Part shown: positions 26,409 through 34,118 of the stretch, one piece after another | Layout: the number at the start of each line of letters is the position of its first letter | Numbering within the stretch: the stretch's first letter is position 1 | Assembly (NCBI GenBank): GCA_964397995.1 | Contig: CAYNLG010000011.1 | Coordinates: forward strand, 1 to 63,824 | DNA: 63,824 nucleotides | From: CAYNLG01 sp964397995 | GTDB taxonomy: Bacteria; Planctomycetota; Phycisphaerae; FEN-1346 | Reading direction: 5' to 3' | Made by a program: the position numbers and the translations under genes | Notes under the pieces: model-generated | Told to the model about the DNA's origin: nothing | What the model saw: the letters and a program-made list of their open reading frames with translations, nothing else | Databases searched by the model: none

Positions 26409-26451
26409 TGGCAGGGGCACGTTCGGGGCGACCGCACCGAAGGGGAAGGCG

Positions 26452-27915
26452 ATGGCCGTGGACGACCTTCGGCTGCACCTGCGGAACGAGGCCGAGGTGC
26501 GGCCGGACGGCGACCTTGTCCTCTACTGGATGACGGCGGCGCGACGGCTGCGCTGGAACCCGGCCCTGGAGCGGGCCGCCCGCCATGCCCGCGACTTGGA
26601 CCGGCCGCTCCTCGTCCTCGACGACCTGCGGTCGGGCCACCGCTGGGACACCGACCGGCATCACCGATTCGTTCTCGACGGGATGGCCGAGAAACGTGCG
26701 TGGCTGGCCGACGGGCCGGCGACCTACTACCCCCACGTCGAGCGCCAGCGCGGCCAGGCGGACGGCCTCGTCGAGGCGCTGGCCGATCGCGCGGCCGTGG
26801 TTGTGACCGACGTGTACCCATGCGACGTCTGGCCGGGCATCGTCAAGCGGCTGGCCGGCCGGTTGCCGGTGCGGCTGGAGGCGGTGGACGGGTGCGGCCT
26901 GTTGCCGCTGGTGGCCGGGGAGAAGGTCTACACGACGGCCTTCTCGTTCCGGGCGCTGCTGCAGAAGGCTCTGCGGCCGCACCTGGAGCGGATGCCGAAG
27001 CATAACCCGCTCGCGCGCGTCACGCTACGGCGGCTCGGAGACCTGCCGGAGGATATCAAGACGCGGTGGCCCCCCGCCGACGAGGGACTGTTTGCCGGCG
27101 AGGGCCTCTCGGACCTGCCGATCGACCACGCCGTGCCGCCGGTTGAGGCGAAGGGTGGCGAGGCGGCCGCCCGGCGGCGGCTGAAGCGGTTCGTTGACGA
27201 ACGCCTGACGCGGTATGCCGACGGCGCGCGGCACCCGGATGACCGGGCCACGAGCGAGCTGAGCCCATACCTGCGCCACGGCTTCATCTCGGCTCACGAG
27301 GTCTTTCACGAGGTCGCGAAGACCCAGGACGGGTGGACGCCCGAGGCGATGGATGCGTCTGCCGGGGGATCGCGCGGATGGTGGGGAATGGACGAAAACG
27401 CCGAGGCGTTTCTCGACGAGCTGGTGACGTGGCGGGAGATCGGCGCCAACCGATGCGCCCTCACGGACGACTACGACCGCTACGCGTCGCTGCCCCGCTG
27501 GGCGCGCGAGACGCTGAAGGCCCATGCCGACGACGCGCGGCCGGAGACGTACACGCGGGACGAGCTGGACGCGGGGGCGACGGGCGACCGGCTGTGGAAC
27601 GCGGCCCAGACGCAGCTCAGGCGCGACGGGGTCATCCACAACTATATGCGGATGCTCTGGGGGAAGAAGGTCCTGGCGTGGACGTCCTCGCCCGAGGAGG
27701 CCCTGGAGACGCTCCTCGACTTCAACAACCGCTACGGCATCGACGGGCGCGACCCGAACTCCTACAGCGGCGTCTTCTGGTGCTTCGGCCGCTACGACCG
27801 GGCCTGGGGACCCGAGCGGCCCGTCTTCGGCAAGGTCCGCTATATGACGAGCGACTCGACCGCCCGCAAGCTGCACCTGGACGAGTACCTGGCGACGTAC
27901 GACCCCGAGGGCTGA
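26452..27915 (+). CDS. Class II CPD photolyase
   Basis: A 487-residue flavoprotein that repairs cyclobutane pyrimidine dimers with blue light. The N-terminal antenna domain (VLYWMTAARRLRWNPALE) and C-terminal FAD domain show class II features: RYADGARHPDDRATSELSPY, NYMRMLWGKKVLAW, FNNRYGIDGRDPNSYSG and RYDRAWGPERPVFGKVRYM. Class II enzymes are common in planctomycetes, myxobacteria and methanogens. It starts 43 bp after the lyase-like gene, with GAAGGGGAAGG before the ATG. It begins a run of stress and repair genes. Light repair suggests the organism meets daylight despite an anaerobic enzyme set. Confidence 0.93.
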   Translation: MAVDDLRLHLRNEAEVRPDGDLVLYWMTAARRLRWNPALERAARHARDLDRPLLVLDDLRSGHRWDTDRHHRFVLDGMAEKRAWLADGPATYYPHVERQRGQADGLVEALADRAAVVVTDVYPCDVWPGIVKRLAGRLPVRLEAVDGCGLLPLVAGEKVYTTAFSFRALLQKALRPHLERMPKHNPLARVTLRRLGDLPEDIKTRWPPADEGLFAGEGLSDLPIDHAVPPVEAKGGEAAARRRLKRFVDERLTRYADGARHPDDRATSELSPYLRHGFISAHEVFHEVAKTQDGWTPEAMDASAGGSRGWWGMDENAEAFLDELVTWREIGANRCALTDDYDRYASLPRWARETLKAHADDARPETYTRDELDAGATGDRLWNAAQTQLRRDGVIHNYMRMLWGKKVLAWTSSPEEALETLLDFNNRYGIDGRDPNSYSGVFWCFGRYDRAWGPERPVFGKVRYMTSDSTARKLHLDEYLATYDPEG

Positions 27916-27928
27916 CCCAGGCGGCCGC

Positions 27929-27958
27929 TTGCTCCGCGCGGCGCGGGTCCGCTATGAT
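27929..27958 (+). promoter_or_regulatory. Sigma-70 type promoter of the fasciclin lipoprotein gene
   Basis: TTGCTC (27929-27934), 18-bp spacer, TATGAT (27953-27958). Transcription would begin near 27965, about 36 nt before the ATG at 28001, with GGAGGGAG as ribosome site. Confidence 0.5.
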
Positions 27959-28000
27959 GGCCCCGTTCCCATGAGGGAATCAAGCCGAGGAGGGAGAGCC

Positions 28001-28576
28001 ATGACGCGGCGAGCGATGCTGATTCTGGCGGGCGTGCTGGCGGCGACAGCGCTGACAATCGGATGTAACGACGAGGGTGATGCCGGTGACACCGGCGTCC
28101 CCGGACCGACGACCGGCGAGGTCCTGCCCCCGCCGGAGGATCCGTTCGAGATGCCTCCCGCGACGGGAAGCACGGATATCCTCACGCGCCTTACTACGGC
28201 TGGCGACTACACCCAGCTCGTCAAGGCTCTCAAGATGTCCGAGGTGGTCTACGAGCTGGCCGAGGGCGGCCCGTACACGCTTTTCGCGCCGAACGACGCG
28301 GCCTTCGAGGCCCTGCCGGAGGAGACACGCGAGGCCCTGACGAACGACCTGAAGCTCGCTCGTCGCGTTCTCCGCCATCACGTCGCGCCGCAGCGCATCA
28401 CGTCGGTCGAGTTGGCCGACGCGCGGTCCGTGACAATGCTCGACGAGCGGGCCGTGCCCGTCCAGTCCGGCCCCGGCGGGGTGACCCTCGACGGGGCCCG
28501 CGTCGTGCTGCCCGACCTGGAGGCCGACGAGGGGCTTATCCACGGCATCGACAAGGTCCTTTTGCTGCGCGACTGA
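28001..28576 (+). CDS. Fasciclin (FAS1) domain lipoprotein
   Basis: A 191-residue probable lipoprotein. Signal peptide MTRRAMLILAGVLAATAL ends in the lipobox-like TIGC with Cys at about 22. A short acidic/Pro linker leads to one FAS1 domain (about 55-190) with the typical blocks YTLFAPNDAAFEALP and the C-terminal G-x-IHGIDKVLL. FAS1 domains mediate adhesion or protein binding at the surface. ATG 28001 is chosen for the ribosome site and signal peptide; a longer in-frame start at 27929 would overlap the promoter. It probably begins a transcript that includes the next two genes. Confidence 0.9.
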   Translation: MTRRAMLILAGVLAATALTIGCNDEGDAGDTGVPGPTTGEVLPPPEDPFEMPPATGSTDILTRLTTAGDYTQLVKALKMSEVVYELAEGGPYTLFAPNDAAFEALPEETREALTNDLKLARRVLRHHVAPQRITSVELADARSVTMLDERAVPVQSGPGGVTLDGARVVLPDLEADEGLIHGIDKVLLLRD

Positions 28577-28596
28577 CCCCCGGGCGAAAGGCTGCC

Positions 28597-29217
28597 ATGG
28601 CCGACGCGGCCGACAAGCTCGAGACCTACCGCGCGAAGCGCGACTTCGGTCGCACGGCCGAACCGTCCGGCATGGCCGCGCCCGCCGAAGGGGACGAGCC
28701 GCGCTTCGTCGTTCAGAAACACGCTGCCCGGAACCTGCACTACGACTTCCGTTTGGAGATTGACGGGGTCCTGGTCTCGTGGGCCGTGCCGAAGGGGCCC
28801 TCGACCGATCCCAAGGTGCGGCGGCTGGCGGTGCGGACCGAGGACCACCCACTGGGCTACGCCGACTTCGAGGGTGTCATCGCCGAGGGCGAATACGGCG
28901 CGGGGACCGTGCTCGTCTGGGACGCCGGCCCGTACCGGAACCTCAAGGCCGAGGCCGGCCCGAAGGACGAGCCGCCGATGACCATGGCCGAGGCCCTCGA
29001 GGCGGGGGCCATCGCGGTCGAACTCGAGGGCACGAAGCTGCGCGGTGGGTTCGCCCTGCGGCAGACGAAGATGGGCGGCCAGGCGAAGAATTGGCTCCTC
29101 TTCAAGATGAAGGACGAGGCCGCTGAGCCTGGCCGCGAGGTGACCGAGGAGGCCCCGGCGTCGGTCCTCACAGGCCGCACCCTGGAGGAGGTGGCCGCTG
29201 ATGCCGCAGGAGCATGA
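28597..29217 (+). CDS. Stand-alone LigD-type 3'-phosphoesterase
   Basis: A 206-residue enzyme equal to the phosphoesterase domain of bacterial DNA ligase D, which trims 3'-phosphates and ribonucleotides at breaks. Active-site residues are intact: His42 (QKHAARN), His48, Asp50 and Arg52 (HYDFRLE), His84 and Tyr88 (EDHPLGY). These numbers agree with those I recall for the Pseudomonas LigD domain. Ligase and polymerase domains are absent and not encoded nearby. It overlaps the tspO start by 17 bp and follows the photolyase/fasciclin genes, consistent with a DNA repair and stress set. GAAAGG precedes the start. Confidence 0.92.
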   Translation: MADAADKLETYRAKRDFGRTAEPSGMAAPAEGDEPRFVVQKHAARNLHYDFRLEIDGVLVSWAVPKGPSTDPKVRRLAVRTEDHPLGYADFEGVIAEGEYGAGTVLVWDAGPYRNLKAEAGPKDEPPMTMAEALEAGAIAVELEGTKLRGGFALRQTKMGGQAKNWLLFKMKDEAAEPGREVTEEAPASVLTGRTLEEVAADAAGA

Positions 29218-29722
29218 CAGCGAACGCGTACTCGGGTCGCCCCTGAGCGGGGCTGCCCAGCAGACCGGCATTGGCGCCTGGGTGCTGGCGACGTTCGCGG
29301 CGGGGGCGGTGGGGTCGGTCTTCACGGCCCAGTCGGTCTCGACGTGGTACGCGGCGCTCGCGAAACCCGACTGGACGCCGCCCGGTTGGCTCTTCAGCCC
29401 GGTGTGGATCACGCTGTATGCAATGATGGCGCTGGCGGCCTGGCTGGTGTGGCGGCAAGGCGGCTTCCGGCCGGCGGCCGGGGCGCTCGCGCTGTACCTC
29501 GTCCAGCTCGGGCTCAACGCGACGTGGTCGGGCCTCTTCTTCGGCCTCCGGTCGCCCGGCCTCGCCTTCGCGGAGCTGATCCTGCTCTGGGTGGCGATCG
29601 GGCTCACGGCCGTGGCGTTCTGGCGGCACAGCCGGTGGGCGGCCCTGCTGCTGGTGCCGTACCTGGTGTGGACGACCTTCGCCGGGGCGCTCAACCTTGC
29701 CGTGTGGCGGATGAACGCCTGA
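29201..29722 (+). CDS. tspO: TspO/MBR family membrane protein
   Basis: A 173-residue membrane protein with five hydrophobic helices, the TspO (translocator protein) family that binds porphyrins and lipids and is linked to oxidative stress. Family blocks seen: WYAALAKPDWTPPGWLFSPVW, LGLNATWSGLFFGLRSP and a C-terminal VPYLVWTTFAGALN. The N-terminal 25 residues are extra. The ribosome site GGAGGAGG lies inside the end of the LigD-type gene, 17 bp overlapping. In an anaerobe it may handle porphyrin or oxygen stress, fitting the rubrerythrin gene next to it. Confidence 0.93.
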   Translation: MPQEHDSERVLGSPLSGAAQQTGIGAWVLATFAAGAVGSVFTAQSVSTWYAALAKPDWTPPGWLFSPVWITLYAMMALAAWLVWRQGGFRPAAGALALYLVQLGLNATWSGLFFGLRSPGLAFAELILLWVAIGLTAVAFWRHSRWAALLLVPYLVWTTFAGALNLAVWRMNA

Positions 29723-29753
29723 GGCGGCATCTCGTCCCCCAGCCGCGCGGGGG

Positions 29754-29782
29754 TTGAAAGCCGCCCACGGGCGGCCTATGCT
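29754..29782 (+). promoter_or_regulatory. Sigma-70 type promoter of rubrerythrin with inverted repeat in the spacer
   Basis: TTGAAA (29754-29759), 17-bp spacer, TATGCT (29777-29782), 70 bp before the rubrerythrin ATG. The spacer contains GCCGCCC-AC-GGGCGGC (29760-29775), a 7-bp perfect inverted repeat. A regulator bound there would block polymerase, so this may be an oxidative-stress operator. Confidence 0.6.
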
Positions 29783-29851
29783 TCCTGCAAAGGCGGCGGC
29801 CCCAGCGGCGGGGCGGCTGCGCCTTTCCGGGAAGACCCGAAGGAGCTCACG

Positions 29852-30403
29852 ATGCATGATATGACCGCGTCCCACCTGCGCAGCGCGTTCGGCGGCGAGT
29901 CCATGGCCCACATGCGGTACCTTGCTTGGGCGGACAAGGCCAAGCAGGACGGCTTCGACAACATCGGCCGCCTCTTCACCGCCGTGGCCGAGGCCGAGCG
30001 CGTCCACGCCACTAACCATTTCACGGTGCTCCGCGACATCGGCGGCGACCACCTCGTTCCGGCGGGCGGCGTCTTCGGTTTCGCCGAGACCGCCGACAAC
30101 CTCCAGGGCGCGTGGGACGGCGAGGACTTCGAGATCCGCGAGATGTACCCGGCCTATCTCGAGGTCGCCGAAGCCCAGCAGGAGAAGGGTGCCGTCCGCA
30201 CCTTCACCTATGCTCTGGAGGCCGAGAAGCTCCACCGCGACCTCTACGGCATGGCCCGCGAATCGGTCCTCGACGGCAAGGACCTCGCCATCGGCCCGGC
30301 CCACATCTGCCAGGTGTGCGGCCACACGTCGACCGGCGACGCGCCGCCGGACACGTGCCCGATCTGCGGCGTGAAGGCGGAGAAGTTCGTCAGCTTCGCG
30401 TAG
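29852..30403 (+). CDS. rbr: Rubrerythrin
   Basis: A 183-residue peroxidase that reduces H2O2 in anaerobes. The N-terminal diiron four-helix bundle has Glu16 (GGESMAHMRY), the EAERVHATNH pair of ligands and a second EVAEAQQEKGA / EAEKLHRDLY set. The C-terminal rubredoxin-like Fe(Cys)4 site is CQVCG and CPICG. Normal length and domain order. GAAGGAGC precedes the start, and the gene has its own promoter. It supports the view of an anaerobe that must survive oxygen exposure. Confidence 0.96.
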   Translation: MHDMTASHLRSAFGGESMAHMRYLAWADKAKQDGFDNIGRLFTAVAEAERVHATNHFTVLRDIGGDHLVPAGGVFGFAETADNLQGAWDGEDFEIREMYPAYLEVAEAQQEKGAVRTFTYALEAEKLHRDLYGMARESVLDGKDLAIGPAHICQVCGHTSTGDAPPDTCPICGVKAEKFVSFA

Positions 30404-30418
30404 CGGGGCGGGCCGATT

Positions 30419-31372
30419 ATGGGCGACCTTCCGCGCGAGCGGCTCGAAGCGTGCGTGCGGCGGCACGTGCCGTCGGCGGATGCCGTCCGGCTGGAGCGCA
30501 TACGCACCGGCAAGTTCAACACGTCCTACTTCGTCGAGGCCGACGGCCGATCATGCGTTCTCCGAGTCGCCCCGCCCCAGGACGCCGTCTTCCTCTTCTA
30601 TGAGCGGCGGATGATGCATCAGGAACCCGACCTGCACCGGCTGTTGCGGGCCGAGACCGACGTGCCGGTGGCCGAGATCGTCGCCTTCGACACCAGCCGC
30701 GCCGACCTGGACCGCGATTACCTCCTCATGGAGCGCCTGCCCGGTCGGGCCCTTTCCGACGCGCCCGGGACGGACACGGCCCGGACGTTGCGGCAGACGG
30801 GCGCGGCCCTGGCCCAAGCGCATGCGCTTACGGCCGACCGGTACGGCTATCTCGGCGCCCATCGGCCGATGGAGCCGCGGGCGACGTGGGTCGAGGCATT
30901 CCGCGTCATGTGGGACAAGCTGCTGGCCGACGTGGTCGGCGTCGGCTTCTACACCGAGGGACAGGCGGCGGCGCTCGCGGCCCTTCTCGAGCGGCATCTG
31001 GACCGCTTTGACTACGACCAGCCTGCGCGGCTGCTGCACATGGACGTCTGGGCCCAGAACCTGCTGGTCGACGGCCGGGGCAACCTGACGGGCCTCGTCG
31101 ACTGGGACCGGGCCCTGTGGGGCGACCCGGAGATCGAGTTCGCGGTGCTGGACTACTGCGGCGTGTCGGAGCCGCCGTTCTGGGCGGGGTACGGTCGCGA
31201 GCGTGACCCCTCGCCCGCGGCCCAGGTTCGCCGCCATTTCTACTTGCTCTACGAGCTCCAGAAGTACATCGTGATCCGGGCGGGCCGGGGCGGCGACCCG
31301 GCGGCGGCCGAGGGGTACGCGCGGCAGGCGCTCGGGTACGTGGAGCGGGCCTTCGGGGAGGACGTGGCGTGA
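30419..31372 (+). CDS. APH-family small-molecule kinase
   Basis: A 317-residue phosphotransferase of the aminoglycoside/choline kinase fold. N-terminal lobe: RIRTGKFNTSYFVEADG. Catalytic loop LLHMDVWAQNLLVD with Asp as base and Asn as metal ligand, then GLVDWDRALWGDPEIEF. The substrate is unknown; this family phosphorylates antibiotics, choline, sugars, methylthioribose and others, and resistance should not be assumed. The stop overlaps the sulfatase start (GTGA at 31369-31372), suggesting joint expression and perhaps action on the same sugar or amino alcohol. It starts 15 bp after rubrerythrin. Confidence 0.87.
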   Translation: MGDLPRERLEACVRRHVPSADAVRLERIRTGKFNTSYFVEADGRSCVLRVAPPQDAVFLFYERRMMHQEPDLHRLLRAETDVPVAEIVAFDTSRADLDRDYLLMERLPGRALSDAPGTDTARTLRQTGAALAQAHALTADRYGYLGAHRPMEPRATWVEAFRVMWDKLLADVVGVGFYTEGQAAALAALLERHLDRFDYDQPARLLHMDVWAQNLLVDGRGNLTGLVDWDRALWGDPEIEFAVLDYCGVSEPPFWAGYGRERDPSPAAQVRRHFYLLYELQKYIVIRAGRGGDPAAAEGYARQALGYVERAFGEDVA

Positions 31373-32742
31373 AGACCGGCCGGCCGAACCTGCTGTTCGT
31401 CTTTGCGGACCAGATGCGGGGCCAGGCCCTCGGCTGTGAGGGCGCCCCGGTGGCAACGCCGACCTTCGACCGCTTGGCGACCGAGGGGGTCCGGTTCGCC
31501 CGGGCGTACGCGAACTGCCCCGTCTGCACTCCCAGCCGGGGCACCCTCCTCACCGGCCGCTACGCCCACCAGCACCGCGCGCTGGCGAACGACCTGCCCC
31601 TGCCCGTTGACGAGGTCAGCTTCGCGAGCCCGCTCGCGCAGGCCGGGTACCGCACCGGGTACGTCGGCAAGTGGCATCTGGCCGGCGTGCCGCGCGACAC
31701 CTTCACGCCGCCCGGCGAGCGGCGTTTCGGCTTCGAGGACTGGGCCGCCTGGAACTGCCACCACGGCTACTTCAGCGGCCGCGTCTACCGCGACACGCCG
31801 GAGCCGCAGCCGGTCGATGGCTACGAGCCGACGGGCCAGACGGACATCGCGATCGAGTTCATCAACAAGGCGGGCTCGCAGCCGTGGGCGGTCGTCCTCT
31901 CATGGGGCCCGCCGCACAACCCCTACGACCAGGTCCCCGACGAGTACCTGGCCGAAGTGGCCGAGCGGGACCTGGCGTTGCGCCCGAACGTGCCCGAGGA
32001 CAAGGCCGACGAGGCCCGGCGCGACCTGCTTGGGTACTACGCCCACGTCGCGGCGCTGGACGCGGAGATGGGGCGGCTGATGGCGGCGCTCCGGGATCGC
32101 GGCCTGGACGAGGACACGCTCGTGGTCTTCAGCTCCGACCACGGGGACATGCTCTTCTCGCAGGGGCTGACGCGGAAGCAGTGGCCCTACGAGGAGTCGA
32201 TCCGCGTGCCGCTGCTCATGCGCTGGCCGGCGGGCTTGCCGCGCGGCCTTGTGGCCGAGGGCCTGGTCTCGACGGTCGACATTGCGCCGACGATGCTCGG
32301 TTTGCTGGGCGTCGACGTGCCGGAGACGATGGCCGGGACGGACTGGAGCGACCTGGCGCGGGGCGAGGCGGCCCGCGGCGACGAGGCGGTGCTCTTGCAG
32401 GAGATCGTCACGGTCGACGAAGGGTGGCGCGCGGGCCTCCGCGAGTGGCGGGGCCTGCGGACCGGACGCTACACCTTCGCCCGGTACCAGACTGGCGAGC
32501 CCTGGGCGCTCTTCGATACGGTCGAGGACCCGTACCAGCAGCGGAATCTGGCGGCCGCCCCCGAGGCGGCCGAGGTGATTGCGCGCCTGAGCGGCGAACT
32601 GGACGAGCGCCTCGAGGCGGTCGGCGACCCGTGCCTGCCGCGCGAGGAGACGCTCCGCTCGCTCGGTCTCGTGGACCTGTGGAACGCCCGCGAGCGGGCA
32701 CTCTGGCGCGACAAGGCGCGGCTGCTGGCGGCGACGGAGTAA
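31369..32742 (+). CDS. Type I (formylglycine) sulfatase
   Basis: A 457-residue sulfatase. The N-terminus RPNLLFVFADQ gives the metal Asp14. The maturation motif is CTPSR (Cys53 to Arg57), where Cys53 would become formylglycine. Further active-site blocks: GYVGKWHLAG and SSDHGDMLFSQG. No signal peptide precedes the catalytic domain, so it should be cytoplasmic unless exported otherwise; many planctomycete sulfatases are secreted. It removes sulfate from a sugar or other ester; substrate not readable. The start is GTG, overlapping the kinase stop. A formylglycine-generating enzyme is not in the window. Confidence 0.93.
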   Translation: MKTGRPNLLFVFADQMRGQALGCEGAPVATPTFDRLATEGVRFARAYANCPVCTPSRGTLLTGRYAHQHRALANDLPLPVDEVSFASPLAQAGYRTGYVGKWHLAGVPRDTFTPPGERRFGFEDWAAWNCHHGYFSGRVYRDTPEPQPVDGYEPTGQTDIAIEFINKAGSQPWAVVLSWGPPHNPYDQVPDEYLAEVAERDLALRPNVPEDKADEARRDLLGYYAHVAALDAEMGRLMAALRDRGLDEDTLVVFSSDHGDMLFSQGLTRKQWPYEESIRVPLLMRWPAGLPRGLVAEGLVSTVDIAPTMLGLLGVDVPETMAGTDWSDLARGEAARGDEAVLLQEIVTVDEGWRAGLREWRGLRTGRYTFARYQTGEPWALFDTVEDPYQQRNLAAAPEAAEVIARLSGELDERLEAVGDPCLPREETLRSLGLVDLWNARERALWRDKARLLAATE

Positions 32743-32753
32743 GGAGGGTTGGC

Positions 32754-34118
32754 TTACTCGGCCAGCCCCGGCCAGGGCGGCGTCGAGAAGGCTTCCGGGG
32801 GGATCACTTCGGCGGGCGTGCCCGGACCCTCCCACTTGAGCGATGCCGCGGCCTCGCCCGTGTTGTTGTAGTATTCGACCTTCAGGGCGTGCGGCCCGGA
32901 GGTCAGCGTCAGTGTCGCGCGGCTCTCGGTGTAGGCCTGGTCCTTCCACTGGTCGAGGACCTTCTTGCCGTCGAGCCAGACGCGGAGGCCGTCGTCGGAG
33001 CCGCCGATGAGCGTCCACTCGCCCGCGCGCGGCACGCGGAGGTTGGCGGTCCAGCGGATGGAGAACGTCTCGGTGTGTCCGCCCGGCATGCCGAAGCCTT
33101 CGGGCGTGGCGACGTCGATCCGTGGGTCGAGCCGCTCGCCCAGGAGTTCGCCGAAGTCAGTTCCCGCGTAGTAGCGGCCGTGGAGGCCCTGGCGGGCGGC
33201 CCGCATCAGGTTGGCCATGCGGACGCCCCAGGCGCCCGTCGCCGGATCGTCGGACGCCACGGCCGCCTGAACGTGGGCCTTGACCTTGGCTCCCGTGCCG
33301 GGCAGGCTCGCAAGGCGGTCGAGGACGGCCGGGTCGGCGTGGGCGTCGGCCCCCTGGCGGGCGAGGGCCGTGACGAGGACCTCGATCATCTCGCGCTGCT
33401 CTGAGCCCGAGCCGCCGGCCGCCCGCATGGCGACGGCCTCGCGGACCTCGTGAGGGGCTTCCCTGAGGTGCCGACCCAGGACGCCCAGGAGCGCGGTACA
33501 AAGGTGGCCCTCGGCGCCCGCCTCCAGGCGGTGCCACACGGCACGGGCCGTCAGCGGTCCGCCGTCCTCGGCCAAAACCTCGGCGGCGCGGGCCGCAGTC
33601 ACGGGGTCCGCCTCGCGGACGGCCTTGCGGAGGAAGGTGCGGCCGACGTCGCCGGCGGCCAGGAGCGTGTCCCGGGCCACGTCCGCCACCTCGGGCCGCT
33701 CGGAGCCCAACCTCCGGACGGCCTCCGGCATCGCGACGACCACCTCGCGGGCCTCCCGCAGCCGTGCCACGGCCGCGTCGATCTCCCGGGCACGGGCGTG
33801 CGACCGGAACCGCCCGCGGGCCTCGCGCGCGGCGACGTAGGCGTCACGGTACGCGGCCGCATCCTCCAGGTCGGCGATGCGGGCGAGGACGGCGTCCAGG
33901 TCGGCGTCCGAGGCGACCGGTTCCGGCTCCGGCGGCTCGTTTTCGGCGGGCGGGGGCGGCGGCTCTTCAGGCGGCTGTGGCTCGGCCGGTGCGGGCGCCG
34001 GCTCCGGCGCCGGGGACGGCTGCGGTGCGGGTTCGGGCGACGGTGCCTCGCCGCACCCGGCCGCCAGGGCCAGGGCGACGAGCAGCGGTGCGGCCAGGAA
34101 TGGCGCGAGGCGGGTCAC
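32754..34118 (-). CDS. Lipoprotein with helical repeats and C-terminal PA14 domain
   Basis: A 454-residue lipoprotein. Signal peptide with lipobox LAAGC, then a Pro/Glu-rich linker (to about residue 65), a HEAT-like helical region (about 70-300) and a PA14 domain from about 308 (HGRYYAGTDFGELLG, then GGSDDGLRVWLDGKKVLD). PA14 domains often bind carbohydrate. The first 300 residues are clearly paralogous to the gene upstream (shared DAYVTAREAR/DAYVAAREARGRFRSH blocks), but the C-terminal module differs. The start is GTG 34118, overlapping the neighbour's stop. It is the last gene of the long ExbBD/DUF4159 operon. Its role is unknown; surface or periplasmic binding is likely. Confidence 0.82.
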   Translation of the reverse strand: MTRLAPFLAAPLLVALALAAGCGEAPSPEPAPQPSPAPEPAPAPAEPQPPEEPPPPPAENEPPEPEPVASDADLDAVLARIADLEDAAAYRDAYVAAREARGRFRSHARAREIDAAVARLREAREVVVAMPEAVRRLGSERPEVADVARDTLLAAGDVGRTFLRKAVREADPVTAARAAEVLAEDGGPLTARAVWHRLEAGAEGHLCTALLGVLGRHLREAPHEVREAVAMRAAGGSGSEQREMIEVLVTALARQGADAHADPAVLDRLASLPGTGAKVKAHVQAAVASDDPATGAWGVRMANLMRAARQGLHGRYYAGTDFGELLGERLDPRIDVATPEGFGMPGGHTETFSIRWTANLRVPRAGEWTLIGGSDDGLRVWLDGKKVLDQWKDQAYTESRATLTLTSGPHALKVEYYNNTGEAAASLKWEGPGTPAEVIPPEAFSTPPWPGLAE

